Shown here piece after piece: positions 25,475 to 37,006 of a stretch of 62,700 bases of DNA; the first letter of the stretch is position 1, and each line of letters begins with the position of its first letter. This DNA is from DASRIA01 sp035650255 (GTDB lineage Bacteria; Actinomycetota; Thermoleophilia; Solirubrobacterales; JBBDJG01). The translations under genes and the position numbers were made by a program. The notes beneath the pieces were generated by a model. The model had not been told where the DNA came from and did not search any database. It saw nothing but the letters and a program-made list of their open reading frames with translations. Location of the stretch: the NCBI GenBank assembly GCA_035650255.1, contig DASRIA010000046.1, positions 1 through 62,700 of the forward strand, given 5' to 3'.

Positions 25475-26997
25475 TCGCCTTCGCCGCCGCCGTCGCCTTC
25501 GCCGCCGCCGGCCGCGCTGCGCGCGGCGGCCAGCTCTTTCTTCACCACGCCGCGCTGGTTCTTGAAGCCGAGGCGCCGCTCCAGCACCGGAATCGCCTCG
25601 GCGGGGCGGCCGGCAAGCCGCAGCGAGCGGCCGAGGTTGTAGAGCGCATACGCCAGCGTGAGGTCCGTGCTCCCTTCCGGGAAAGCCGCCACCGCACGCT
25701 GCAGCACCGGGATCGCCTCGTCGTAGCGGCCGGCGCTCATGAGCTGAAAGCCCTGGTCGTTGAGGGCCGGGCCCGAATCGCCACCAGTGTCAGGCGGCGG
25801 TGCGGTCCGCTCCGGCGCCGGCGTGGTCCGTTCCGGCGCGGCCTGCTGCTCCGGCTCCCTGGCCCGCTGCGCGCTCTCACCCCGATCGGCCCGGGACGCC
25901 TTCTCGCCGCTCCCGCCGCCGTCACCGTTCAGCAGGGTCAGGCCCACGATCAGACCCGCCAGCGCGGCGGCGAGGCCGAGCAGGATCGCAGCCACGGGGG
26001 GCCTGCGCCGCACGCGCTCCATCGTCGCCCCGGGCAGCCCGAGCGTGTCGGATGGCACTGCGGGCGCCGGGGGTGCCACGCGCACAGAGGGCGCCCCGCG
26101 CAAGGCGTCCTCGAGCGCGCCGACGAACTCGCAGGCGGTCGGCCATCGCGCGGCGGGATCGGCCGCGAGTCCGCGGGTCAGCACGTCGTCGACCGCCGGC
26201 GGCAGGTCCGGCGAGCGCTCGCTCGCCCGCGGCGGTTCCGCGTGCGCGCGGCGCGCCGCGATCTCCATCAGTGTTCCCTTGCCGAACGGCAGCCCGCCGC
26301 TGAGCGCCTCGTAGGCGACCACCGCGAAGGCGTAACGGTCGCTCGCGGGAGTGGCAGGCTCACCGGCCGTCTGCTCCGGTGAGATGTAGGCGGCCGTGCC
26401 CAGCAGCTCACCGGTCGCGGTGAGCTGTTCCTCGAAGGCGGCGCGGGCGATGCCGAAGTCGGCCACGACCAGCCTGCCCATCCCGTCGAACAGGAGGTTG
26501 CGCGGCTTCACGTCCCGGTGCACGACCCCCTTCGAGTGAGCGTGGTCGAGCGCCGCCCCAGCCTCGCCCAGCCAGCGCAGCACGTCGGCCCGCTCCGGCC
26601 GGCCGGTGCTCATGCGGTCGGCGAACGTGCCGCCCGCGAGATGTTCCATCACGATGAAGGGCCGCCCGGCGTGCTCACCAACGTCATAGATGGTCACGAC
26701 GTGCGGGTGGCCGGACAGCGCCGCGGCTGTGCGCGCCTCGCGCTGGAAGCGCTCCACGAACTGCGGCTGCTCGGCGAACTGCTCGGCCAGCACCTTGATC
26801 GCGACGGCGCGTCGCAGCAGGCCGTCTTCGGCGGCCCAGATCGCCGCCATTCCGCCCACGCCGATCAGGCCGGTCACCTCGTAGCGATCCGGCAACTCGA
26901 CAGCACGGGCTGCGTCACGGGCATTCCTGCCCACCACAGACTGCCCCATGGCGGTCGGGGTACCCGCATGGCGGGGAGGCGAACCGGAAGTCGTCAT
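25471..26997 (-). CDS. Membrane Ser/Thr protein kinase with extracellular TPR
   Basis: 508 residues. Hanks-type kinase domain at about 38-310: glycine loop IGVGGMAAIW, ATP-binding Lys68 (AIKVL), catalytic HRDVKPRN (160-167), DFG at 180-182, and an APE-like SPEQ. One transmembrane helix at about 335-357 is followed by a Pro/Glu-rich linker and a TPR-like region (about 405-490, GRYDEAIPVLQRAVAAFP). The end is a short Gly-Glu-Gly-Asp repeat. The external TPR replaces the PASTA domains of PknB, so a protein signal is more likely than muropeptides. The start overlaps the stop of the DMT transporter gene (ATGA). Targets unknown. Confidence 0.93.
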   Translation of the reverse strand: MTTSGSPPRHAGTPTAMGQSVVGRNARDAARAVELPDRYEVTGLIGVGGMAAIWAAEDGLLRRAVAIKVLAEQFAEQPQFVERFQREARTAAALSGHPHVVTIYDVGEHAGRPFIVMEHLAGGTFADRMSTGRPERADVLRWLGEAGAALDHAHSKGVVHRDVKPRNLLFDGMGRLVVADFGIARAAFEEQLTATGELLGTAAYISPEQTAGEPATPASDRYAFAVVAYEALSGGLPFGKGTLMEIAARRAHAEPPRASERSPDLPPAVDDVLTRGLAADPAARWPTACEFVGALEDALRGAPSVRVAPPAPAVPSDTLGLPGATMERVRRRPPVAAILLGLAAALAGLIVGLTLLNGDGGGSGEKASRADRGESAQRAREPEQQAAPERTTPAPERTAPPPDTGGDSGPALNDQGFQLMSAGRYDEAIPVLQRAVAAFPEGSTDLTLAYALYNLGRSLRLAGRPAEAIPVLERRLGFKNQRGVVKKELAAARSAAGGGEGDGGGEGD

Positions 26998-27869
26998 CCT
27001 TCCGGTAGCGGCCGGGGCGGCCGCAGCCGCGGGATTGCATCAACCGCCACGATCGCCGCCAGGATCAGCGCGGCGCCCAGCCAGCCCGCCGCGGACAGCC
27101 GGTCATCCTGCAGCAGGTAGCCGAACAGCCCGGCAAACGCGGGCTCGGCAGCCAGGATCAGCGCCGTGCGGGCGGACGAGATCATGCGCTGGGCGTAGCT
27201 CTGCACGAGGAATCCGAGCGCGCTTGCGACCAGCGACGTGACCAGCAGCGCGCTCCACACGGTTGCGCCCCGCGGTGTCTCGATGTCGCCGGCGAGCGCG
27301 GCCGCGACGAGGCACACCACCCCGCAGAAGGTGAGCTGGACCGCCACCAGTGCGCCCACGTCGTAGCGCCGCACGGCCCGCTCGGTGACCAGGATGTGGA
27401 TCGCGAACGAGCACGCGCAACCGAACACCAGCAGGTCGCCGCGCAGCGCCGTGCCGCTGCCGGCGCCGGACAGCAGGAAGAGGCCGAGGGCGGACACACC
27501 CGCCGCAGCCCAGGCCACCGGCCCCACCGGGATGCGGAACAGGACCAGCCCGAAGAGCGGCGTCAGCACGACGAACAGGCCGGTGATGAAGCCGGCGTTC
27601 GAGGCGCTCGTGTGCTCCAGCCCGATCGTCTGGAAGACATAGCCCGCCGTCAGGAAGACGCCCATCACGATGCCGGCCCGCCACCCGTCCGGGCCGAGCG
27701 CCACCAGCGCACGCCGCGCGAAGACCGCCACGAGCAGGCCTGCGGGGACGAACCGGTAAGCGAGGAACGCCAGCGACGGCAGCTCCTCGATCGCGTCCTG
27801 GACCATCACGAACGTGAGGCCCCAGACGGCCGCGATGCCGATCAGCGCGAGCTCGGCGAGTCGCCTCAC
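26994..27869 (-). CDS. EamA-type DMT-superfamily transporter
   Basis: 291 residues with about ten hydrophobic helices forming two EamA halves. The N-terminus reads ALIGIAAVWGLTFVMVQDAI; LGLEHTSASNAGFITGLFVVLTP is typical of this group, and QSYAQRMISSARTALILAAEP lies in the second half. Such proteins export amino acids or other metabolites; the substrate is not predictable. It lies 18 bp after uvrA and is coupled to the kinase gene. Confidence 0.9.
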   Translation of the reverse strand: MRRLAELALIGIAAVWGLTFVMVQDAIEELPSLAFLAYRFVPAGLLVAVFARRALVALGPDGWRAGIVMGVFLTAGYVFQTIGLEHTSASNAGFITGLFVVLTPLFGLVLFRIPVGPVAWAAAGVSALGLFLLSGAGSGTALRGDLLVFGCACSFAIHILVTERAVRRYDVGALVAVQLTFCGVVCLVAAALAGDIETPRGATVWSALLVTSLVASALGFLVQSYAQRMISSARTALILAAEPAFAGLFGYLLQDDRLSAAGWLGAALILAAIVAVDAIPRLRPPRPLPEG

Positions 27870-27887
27870 GGCCAGGAAGTGAAGCCG

Positions 27888-30818
<2,931 letters not shown>

Positions 30819-30825
30819 CCGTCCA

Positions 30826-30831
30826 ATTGTA
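30826..30831 (-). promoter_or_regulatory. -10 hexamer for uvrA
   Basis: TACAAT on the minus strand, seven bases (TGGACGG) before the TTG start, consistent with a leaderless message. No clear -35 and no SOS-box-like dyad were found nearby. Confidence 0.45.
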
Positions 30832-30927
30832 TGGAGGCGGTCCAGAGTTCCCGGGGAGCAGGCCAAAGACCGGTGCCGGGGCTAAGGGATCGGCCCGCGC
30901 CTGCCGAGCAAGGCGCTCAGAGCCCCG

Positions 30928-31785
30928 TTGACCAAGGCGCCCCCATCGCTACCCGGCGGCGTCCCGCCGCCCCGCTCCGCCGGCCCTCCGACCGGCACCG
31001 CCACCGCCGGTCCTCCGCCTGCGGTCGCTCCCGTCGTCTCCCGCGAGGTGCGCGCGGCCGCCGCGCTGCGCGCGCTGGTGATCGGCGCGCTGGGCGCGCT
31101 GGCCGGAGGAATGATGCTCTTCTGGACCGCATACGACCTCGGCGGCCCCGTCCCGGACGCCCCCGGGGTGAAGCGGGTCGCAACGCTGGCCCTGGCGGCG
31201 GCCGTCGCGGGCCTGGGCGCGGTCTCCTTCGTGCGGGCGCTGGTGACCCGCGAGGAGCTGGCGCGCGGCGCGGACGGCGCCTCCATCGCCCTCGTCACCC
31301 TGGTCTTGGTCCCGCTCGCGGCGATCGGGCTCGGCAGCTACGCGCACACGCATCCGCCCGACAAGCAGGTCCGCGCCGCCGTGCCCTACACATTCAGCTA
31401 TCCCGGCAGCTGGGACCGGAACCGCCTGGTGGAGCAGGTGACGGCCCGGCGTGAGTACGGATACGTGCTGGCGTTCGGCCGGCCTGCCGGCGCGCCGCCG
31501 CAGGAAGGCGTGCTGGTGGTGGCGTTCATCCCCCGGGACCGTGCATCGCTGGAGGAGTGGGTGCGCACGGCCGGCCCCGGCGTGCACGCGGTCAACGAGC
31601 GCCGGATCGAGATCGCGGGAAGGCGGGGGATCATGGTCGACTACGAGCGCACGCCCGGCCGCATCTTCCAGTCGCAGGCCGCCGTGCTGCGCGACGACAC
31701 CGCCTATGTCGTCACCTGCTTCCGCGAGGCCGCAGGAGGCGAGGCCGGGTGTCAGAAGGTGCTCGACACCTTCCGCTTCATGTGA
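30928..31785 (+). CDS. Three-helix membrane protein with PsbP/Mog1-like C-terminal domain
   Basis: 285 residues, TTG start, no ribosome site. A Pro-rich head (1-38) is followed by three hydrophobic helices (about 45-67, 83-105 and 119-139). After these comes a globular part beginning VPYTFSYPGSWDRN, the F-x-Y-P-x-x-W pattern seen in PsbP/Mog1-type domains, and ending FREAAGGEAGCQKVLDTFRF. The C-terminal domain probably faces the outside. Function unknown; no partner gene is evident. Its end overlaps the convergent cyclase gene by eight bases. Confidence 0.65.
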   Translation: MTKAPPSLPGGVPPPRSAGPPTGTATAGPPPAVAPVVSREVRAAAALRALVIGALGALAGGMMLFWTAYDLGGPVPDAPGVKRVATLALAAAVAGLGAVSFVRALVTREELARGADGASIALVTLVLVPLAAIGLGSYAHTHPPDKQVRAAVPYTFSYPGSWDRNRLVEQVTARREYGYVLAFGRPAGAPPQEGVLVVAFIPRDRASLEEWVRTAGPGVHAVNERRIEIAGRRGIMVDYERTPGRIFQSQAAVLRDDTAYVVTCFREAAGGEAGCQKVLDTFRFM

Positions 31786-32938
31786 CGGAGCGCCGCACGC
31801 GGTAGAGCGGCACGCGGCGCGTGAGCCCCTTCAGGTGACGGGCGCCGGCGTCGGACCACTCGTATCCGTCGGGCGCGGCGTCGTGCACCTCCTGGGTCGC
31901 CAGCACGCTGCCCGGCCGGGCCACCCCGGTGACCCTGCTGGCCAGGTTCACGGGCGGCCCGTACCAGTCCCCCTCGCGGCTCACGGCGAGGCCCGCCGCG
32001 ACGCCGGCCCGCAGCTCCGGAAAGTCCTCTCCCTCTCCTTCCACCTGCTCGACCAGCTCGAGGGCGGTGTCGAGCAGCGGCCCCGGGGCCGGAGCGACGA
32101 ACATGACCGCATCCCCGATGGTCTTCACGAGCCGCGCGGGCGGCTTCATGTGGCGGAGGGCAAGCTCGGTGAGGCGCGCACCCAGTGCGCCCAGCTCGCC
32201 CAGCTCGACTCGCTCCCCCAGCCCGGTGAACCCAACGATGTCGGCAAACCCGACGAACACGGTGCTCGCGTTGCGCGCCGCGCCGGCTGCGAGCTCCTCC
32301 TGGCTGAGCGCCTGGTTTCGCACCAGGTCCCGCAGGTGCAGTCGCAGGATGTTCAGGAGCAGGGGCGCCATCTGGGGGAGGAACCGGCTCGCGGCCTCGG
32401 CGTTGCGGCGCGCCAGCTCGTACTCGGTCATGCCGCTCTCGATGAAAGCTTCAGCCGACACCGCGCGGATGACCTCGGCTCCCTGGGCCAGGCTGCGGCC
32501 CAGCACGCGCGTGATCTCGAGCAGGCCCTCGTCGGGAATCCCGGAGGTCCGCAGTTCCGCGATGACCCGCGCCGTCTCGACGTCGTCGTCGGTGTAGACC
32601 CGCTCGTCCGGCTCCGGCAGCGCGAGCCCGGCCGCTTCGCGCGCGGCAAGCAGGTACTCCAGCGGCATCCCGACCTTCTTCGCCACCTCGCGCGCCGTGT
32701 ATCTCGGCTCTCCCGACAGCTCGCGGTCGAGCAGCAGGAACACAAGCCGGTCCTGCTCGATGGCGCGCTGCATCTCCTCGAACGGGACGCCGCGCGCAGC
32801 GAGCTCGCGCAGCAGCTTCAGCCGCGCCTCACGCGCCGCGCCCTCCGGGACGCCTGCCAGCAGGCCCGCCTCGGCGAACTCGCGGTCACGGTTTGTTGCT
32901 CTTGTGCGGCGGGGGATACTTTGGATCCTATGGCGCAC
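31778..32938 (-). CDS. Class III adenylate/guanylate cyclase with helical N-terminal sensor region
   Basis: 386 residues, GTG start. The C-terminal cyclase homology domain (about 215-380) carries the metal-binding Asp in FVGFADIVGFTGLGE, the second metal Asp in KTIGDAVMFVAP, and GPPVNLASRVTGVARPG. The N-terminal 200 residues are soluble and helical, with a MerR-like YTAREVAKKVGMPLEYLLAAR and an ARVIAELRTSGIPDEGLLEI segment. They resemble the regulatory half of pH-sensing mycobacterial cyclases such as Rv1264 (family knowledge, not checked). Substrate base (ATP or GTP) not decided. Its start overlaps the divergent SnoaL-like gene by nine bases. Confidence 0.88.
   Translation of the reverse strand: MRHRIQSIPRRTRATNRDREFAEAGLLAGVPEGAAREARLKLLRELAARGVPFEEMQRAIEQDRLVFLLLDRELSGEPRYTAREVAKKVGMPLEYLLAAREAAGLALPEPDERVYTDDDVETARVIAELRTSGIPDEGLLEITRVLGRSLAQGAEVIRAVSAEAFIESGMTEYELARRNAEAASRFLPQMAPLLLNILRLHLRDLVRNQALSQEELAAGAARNASTVFVGFADIVGFTGLGERVELGELGALGARLTELALRHMKPPARLVKTIGDAVMFVAPAPGPLLDTALELVEQVEGEGEDFPELRAGVAAGLAVSREGDWYGPPVNLASRVTGVARPGSVLATQEVHDAAPDGYEWSDAGARHLKGLTRRVPLYRVRRSVT
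32893..32920 (+). promoter_or_regulatory. Promoter inside the cyclase 5' end, driving the SnoaL-like gene
   Basis: TTGTTG (32893-32898), 16-base spacer, GATACT (32915-32920), then nine bases to the ATG at 32930. The transcript would have almost no leader. The promoter lies within the opening codons of the divergent cyclase gene. Confidence 0.5.
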
Positions 32939-33328
32939 TCGAACGTCGAGGTCGTGAAATCCGTGGTGGCCGCGTTCAACCGCGGCGACTTCAGCGCCGC
33001 GATGGACATGCTCACGGAAGACGTGGAATTCGACTGGTCACGCCGCATGCTCGACGGTGAGGTCCTGCGCGGCCGTGAGGAGGCGGTGGGCTTCCTGCAG
33101 AGCATGACCGAGCTCTTCGATGAGATCCACATCCCGTCCGATGAGCTCACGGACCTCGGCGAGGGTCTCGTCCTGCTGTTCGGGAAGGCCCGCTTCAAGG
33201 GGCGCGCGAGCGGGCTGGACGTGGAGGCCAGCGCGGCCAACCTCTGGACCGTGCGCGACGGGAAGGTGGCGCGCTTCCGCTTCTACCAGACCAAGGAGGA
33301 CGCGCTGGAGGACGCCGCTACTTCGTAG
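32930..33328 (+). CDS. SnoaL-like (NTF2-fold) protein
   Basis: 132 residues. The N-terminus MAHSNVEVVKSVVAAFNRGD, the strand LTEDVEFDW and the final VRDGKVARFRFYQTKEDAL are typical of SnoaL-like polyketide-cyclase-related or steroid-isomerase-fold proteins. No catalytic set can be assigned. No ribosome-binding site precedes the ATG, in line with the leaderless promoter. Its end overlaps the convergent uvrB by 11 bases. Confidence 0.85.
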   Translation: MAHSNVEVVKSVVAAFNRGDFSAAMDMLTEDVEFDWSRRMLDGEVLRGREEAVGFLQSMTELFDEIHIPSDELTDLGEGLVLLFGKARFKGRASGLDVEASAANLWTVRDGKVARFRFYQTKEDALEDAATS

Positions 33329-35345
33329 CGGACTGTTGCGCTCCGGCCGCGAGGTCGAGCTCGTGGCGCAGGTCCCTGATCTCGTCACGCAGGCGGGCCG
33401 CGTACTCGAAGCGCAGCTCGTCGGCCGCCGCGATCATCTCCTCTTCGAGCTCCACGATCAGCTTCTCGATCTCCTCCGGGGAGCGGATCTCCTCGTCCTT
33501 GATCGCGCGCCGGCGATTCGACCGCGGCACCTGCGACTCGAGCGCAAGGAAGTCGCTCATGTCCGAGATGCCCTTCTTCACGGTCTCCGGCGTGATGCCG
33601 TGCTCGGCGTTGTAGGCGAGCTGGATCGCGCGCCGGCGGTTGGTCTCGTCGATGGCCGTCCGCATTGCGGCCGTCTCCCGGTCCGCGTACATCAGCACCT
33701 TGCCCTTCACGTTCCGGGCAGCCCGCCCGATCGTCTGGATCAGGCTCGTCTCGCCGCGCAGGAAGCCCTCCTTGTCGGCGTCGAGGATGCCCACCAGCGA
33801 CACCTCGGGAAGGTCCAGCCCCTCGCGCAGGAGGTTCACGCCCACGAGCACGTCGTACTCGCCGAGGCGCAGGTCCCGGATGATCTGGATGCGCTCGATC
33901 GTGTCGATCTCCGAATGCAGGTAGCGCACCCGGAAGCCGTACTCGAGCAGGTACCCGGTCAGGTCCTCCGCCATCTTCTTGGTGAGCGTCGTGACCAGCA
34001 CACGCTCGTTGGAGTCGGCGCGGACCTTGATCTCGTTCATGAGGTCGTCGATCTGGTGCTTGGTCTCGCGCACCTCCACCTCCGGATCGACGATGCCGGT
34101 CGGGCGGACGATCTGCTCCACGATCCGGCTCGAGTGCTGGCGCTCGTACGGCCCGGGGGTCGCCGACACGAACACCATCTGCGGCACCCGCTGGAGGAAC
34201 TCGTCGAAGCGGAGCGGCCGGTTGTCCATCGCGGAGGGAAGGCGGAAGCCGTAGTCGACGAGCGTCTGCTTGCGCGAGCGGTCGCCCTCGTACATCCCGC
34301 CCAGCTGGGGGACGGTCTGGTGCGACTCGTCGAGGAACATGACGAAGTTGTCGGGGAAGTAGTCGATCAGCGTGTGGGGCGGCGAGCCGGGCGGGCGGCC
34401 GTCGAGGATGCGCGAGTAGTTCTCGATCCCCGAGCAGAAGCCCATCTCCTTGAGCATCTCCATGTCGTACTCGGTCCGCTGGCGCAGGCGGTGCGCCTCG
34501 AGCTCCTTGCCGTCCGCCTGCAGCTCCTTGACGCGCTCCTCGAGCTCCTTGCGCATCTCCCACAGCGAGCGCTCGATGATGTCGTCGGAGGTCACATAGT
34601 GCGTCGCCGGCCAGACCGACACGTGACTCAGCTCGTGGTAGATCTCGCCCGTCAGCGGGTCGAAATGCTGGATCTGCTCGATCTCGTCGCCGAACAGCTG
34701 AATCCGGTAGGCGGACTCGGCGTAGGCCGGGTGGACCTCCAGCACCTCGCCGCGCACTCGGAAGTTGCCGCGCGCGAGGTTCGTGTCGTTGCGGACGTAC
34801 TGCATCGACACCAGCTGGCGCAGCGTGGCGTCCCGGTCGATCCACTCGCCCTGCTTGAACAGCACCATCTTCTTCTTGTAGAGGTCGGGCGAGCCGATCC
34901 CGTAGATGCACGACACCGAGGCGACGATGATCACGTCCTCCCGCGCGAACAGCGAAGCCGTGGCCGCGTGGCGCAGCCGGTCGATCTCGTCGTTGATCGA
35001 GGAGTCCTTCTCGATGTACAGGTCCTGGTGCGGGACATACGCCTCGGGCTGGTAGTAGTCGTAGTACGAGACGAAGTACTCGACGGCGTTGTCCGGGAAG
35101 AACTCGCGGAACTCGCTGCAGAGCTGCGCCGCCAGCGTCTTGTTGTGCGCGAGCACGAGCGTCGGGCGCTGGATCTTCTCGATCGCGAAGCCCATCGTGG
35201 CCGTCTTGCCCGAACCCGTGACGCCGAGCAGCGTCTGGAAGCGCTCGCCCGCCTCGATGCCCTCCGCAATCTCGGCGGTGGCGGTCGGCTGGTCGGCGAT
35301 CGGCGAATACGCAGGGTTGAACCTGAAGGGCGGCATTTCACCCAT
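33318..35345 (-). CDS. uvrB: Excinuclease ABC subunit B
   Basis: 675-residue helicase-like subunit of nucleotide excision repair. Walker A GVTGSGKTAT near residue 40, the beta-hairpin YYDYYQPEAYVP, helicase motifs (FLDESHQTVPQ, FVSATPGPYE, TLTKKMAEDL, LREGLDLPEVSLVGILDADKEG, QTIGRAARN) and a C-terminal UVR domain that binds UvrC (LIVELEEEMIAAADELRFEYAARLRDEI). The ATG at 35345 is used; an ATG three codons later (MPPF) is also possible. Divergent from a SnoaL-like gene only 25 bp away. Confidence 0.97.
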   Translation of the reverse strand: MGEMPPFRFNPAYSPIADQPTATAEIAEGIEAGERFQTLLGVTGSGKTATMGFAIEKIQRPTLVLAHNKTLAAQLCSEFREFFPDNAVEYFVSYYDYYQPEAYVPHQDLYIEKDSSINDEIDRLRHAATASLFAREDVIIVASVSCIYGIGSPDLYKKKMVLFKQGEWIDRDATLRQLVSMQYVRNDTNLARGNFRVRGEVLEVHPAYAESAYRIQLFGDEIEQIQHFDPLTGEIYHELSHVSVWPATHYVTSDDIIERSLWEMRKELEERVKELQADGKELEAHRLRQRTEYDMEMLKEMGFCSGIENYSRILDGRPPGSPPHTLIDYFPDNFVMFLDESHQTVPQLGGMYEGDRSRKQTLVDYGFRLPSAMDNRPLRFDEFLQRVPQMVFVSATPGPYERQHSSRIVEQIVRPTGIVDPEVEVRETKHQIDDLMNEIKVRADSNERVLVTTLTKKMAEDLTGYLLEYGFRVRYLHSEIDTIERIQIIRDLRLGEYDVLVGVNLLREGLDLPEVSLVGILDADKEGFLRGETSLIQTIGRAARNVKGKVLMYADRETAAMRTAIDETNRRRAIQLAYNAEHGITPETVKKGISDMSDFLALESQVPRSNRRRAIKDEEIRSPEEIEKLIVELEEEMIAAADELRFEYAARLRDEIRDLRHELDLAAGAQQSATK

Positions 35346-35358
35346 GGTAGTGCCGTGC

Positions 35359-35364
35359 CATATT
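35359..35364 (+). promoter_or_regulatory. -10 hexamer for SnoaL-like gene
   Basis: CATATT, six bases before the GTG at 35371, with TTTCAC 17 bases upstream (35336-35341) inside the uvrB start region. This suggests a leaderless message. Confidence 0.4.
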
Positions 35365-35370
35365 GCCTTC

Positions 35371-35769
35371 GTGGAGATGACAGACCTCGAGCGGGTGCGG
35401 GCCGTGTACGCGTCCCTGAGCACCGACGTGACCCCGGATCCCGAGCTCTTCGATCCCGATGTCGAGTGGCACAACGCGCCCGAGCTTCCCGGGGCGACGG
35501 TCCATCACGGCATCAAGGCGATGATGGCCGACATCCGCGCGCAGGCGGAGGCCTGGGAGGACCGGAGCTTCGAACCGGTCGAGCTGATCCGCACGGACGA
35601 CGGCGCCGTCGTGTTCTTGGAGGTGACGGCCCGGGGCCGGTCGAGCGGGGCGCCCGTCCGGCTGGAGATCATCCACGTGCTGACGCTGAAGGACGACAAG
35701 ATCGTGCGCGTCCGGGCCTTCATCGACCGAGACCAGGCACTGCGCGCGGCCGGCGTATCCGCGGAGTAG
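35371..35769 (+). CDS. SnoaL-like (NTF2-fold) protein
   Basis: 132 residues from the GTG, with a second possible start at the ATG two codons later. Conserved features: LERVRAVYASLSTDV helix, LFDPDVEWHNAPELPGATVHHGI, and the ending LKDDKIVRVRAFIDRDQALRAAG. It is the third NTF2-fold protein of the window and has the same length as the one at 32930-33328, on the other side of uvrB. No function can be assigned. Confidence 0.85.
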   Translation: MEMTDLERVRAVYASLSTDVTPDPELFDPDVEWHNAPELPGATVHHGIKAMMADIRAQAEAWEDRSFEPVELIRTDDGAVVFLEVTARGRSSGAPVRLEIIHVLTLKDDKIVRVRAFIDRDQALRAAGVSAE

Positions 35770-35776
35770 CCAGGTC

Positions 35777-36409
35777 CTACAGACCCAGCTCGGACCGGTA
35801 CTCGCGCCGGTACTCGGCGCGCTTGTCGATCACGTCGCGCGTGTAGTCGGCCGTCTCGACGAAGCGGATGTCCTCGACCGTCAGCGCCTTACCGCCCCAT
35901 CGGTCGACGCGCCCGTGCCCGGCGTTGTAGGCCGCGACCGCGGCCACCACGTTTCCCTCGTAGCGGTCCAGCAGATAGCGCAGGTACCAGCTTCCGTAGG
36001 AGATGTTGATCTGCGGGTCGGCGAGGTCGCCCTGCTCGAACTCGGTGCCGCCGGAATTGCGCGCGATGAAGTGCGCCGTCTCGGGCAGGATCTGCATCAG
36101 GCCCTTGGCGCCCGCCCTCGACGTCACGTCGCAGAACTTGGACTCGCGGTAGATCACGGCCGCGATCAGCGCCGGGTCGAGGTTCTTGTCGCGCGACTGC
36201 TGACGGATCACGTCCTCGTGGCGGAGCGGGAGGGTGATCTCCTTGAGGGCGTCGTCCACCATCGGCCGCACGGCGATGGCCGCTGCGGTGACGAGGCCGA
36301 GGACGCCGAGCAGGATCACCGCCGTGCGGCGGCGGCCAGCGCGGCGCCGGGCCGCGGCGACGCGCCCCGCGCCCGCGGCGTGACCGGCAAGCTGCGCCCG
36401 GTCCCTCAT
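35777..36409 (-). CDS. Membrane-anchored lytic transglycosylase (SLT domain)
   Basis: 210 residues. An Arg/Ala-rich cytoplasmic head and one membrane anchor (about 29-48, AVILLGVLGLVTAAAIAV) precede a goose-type lysozyme/SLT domain. The catalytic Glu is in AAVIYRESKFC, followed by GAKGLMQILPETAH, INISYGSWYLRYLL and VAAYNAGHGRV. It would cleave peptidoglycan outside the membrane without water, giving anhydro-muropeptides. The ATG overlaps the coaE stop (ATGA). Confidence 0.93.
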   Translation of the reverse strand: MRDRAQLAGHAAGAGRVAAARRRAGRRRTAVILLGVLGLVTAAAIAVRPMVDDALKEITLPLRHEDVIRQQSRDKNLDPALIAAVIYRESKFCDVTSRAGAKGLMQILPETAHFIARNSGGTEFEQGDLADPQINISYGSWYLRYLLDRYEGNVVAAVAAYNAGHGRVDRWGGKALTVEDIRFVETADYTRDVIDKRAEYRREYRSELGL

Positions 36410-37002
36410 CCGCTCACCCGTGCTCTGAGCTGATCGAGCACAGCGCCAACCGTACCTTCGAGCTCGGCCAGGGAACCGTCGTTGTGGATCACGAAGTCCG
36501 CACGTGCCGCTTTTTCGTCCTGGCTCAGCTGGCGGACCTCCCGGCCCGCCACGCCTTCGTGCCCCCGCGCGGCGGCGCGCTCCTCTCGCAGCCGCTCGTC
36601 GGCGACCACCGCAATGGTGGCGTCGAAGAAGCCCTCGCGCCCCGCTTCGAAGAGCAGCGGGACCTCGACGACGGCGACGTCCGGCGGCTGGTCCCGCCCC
36701 TCCAGCTCGGCCCGCCACGCGGCGGTCCGCATGCCGACGCGCGGGAACAGCTCGCTTTCCAGCCAGGCCAGCTCCTGCGGGCGCTCGAACACGATCCCCG
36801 CGACCGCCGCGCGATCGACCTCGCCGTCAGCCACGACCTGCTCGCCCCAGCGCGCGCGCAGGAGGTCCCGGACCTCGGGGGTCCCGAGCAGCTCGTGCAC
36901 CACGGCGTCGCTGGAGAGCGTCGCCGCCCCCAGTCGCTCGCAGGCGGCCAGCGCCTCGGACTTGCCGGAGCCGAGGCCTCCGGTCAAGCCGACGAACAGC
37001 AA
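36406..37002 (-). CDS. coaE: Dephospho-CoA kinase
   Basis: 198 residues from a TTG four bases after the rpsA stop. P-loop kinase for the last step of coenzyme A synthesis. Marks: FVGLTGGLGSGKSEALAACERLG, SSDAVVHELL, VVEVPLLFEAGREGFFD and RARVSG end. The rpsA-coaE order is known from mycobacteria. The TTG start and the distant GAGGAA suggest translation depends on coupling to rpsA. Confidence 0.95.
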   Translation of the reverse strand: MLFVGLTGGLGSGKSEALAACERLGAATLSSDAVVHELLGTPEVRDLLRARWGEQVVADGEVDRAAVAGIVFERPQELAWLESELFPRVGMRTAAWRAELEGRDQPPDVAVVEVPLLFEAGREGFFDATIAVVADERLREERAAARGHEGVAGREVRQLSQDEKAARADFVIHNDGSLAELEGTVGAVLDQLRARVSG

Positions 37003-37006
37003 TGCT

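Noticed and set aside
25480..25510. Short GGCGAAGGCGAC-type tandem repeat at the kinase end
   Set aside because: In-frame low-complexity Gly-Glu-Gly-Asp tail, only a few units; nothing to suggest more than slippage.
30819..30927. SOS/LexA box at uvrA (and at uvrB)
   Set aside because: No GAAC-N4-GTTC-like dyad was found in the promoter regions of either gene.
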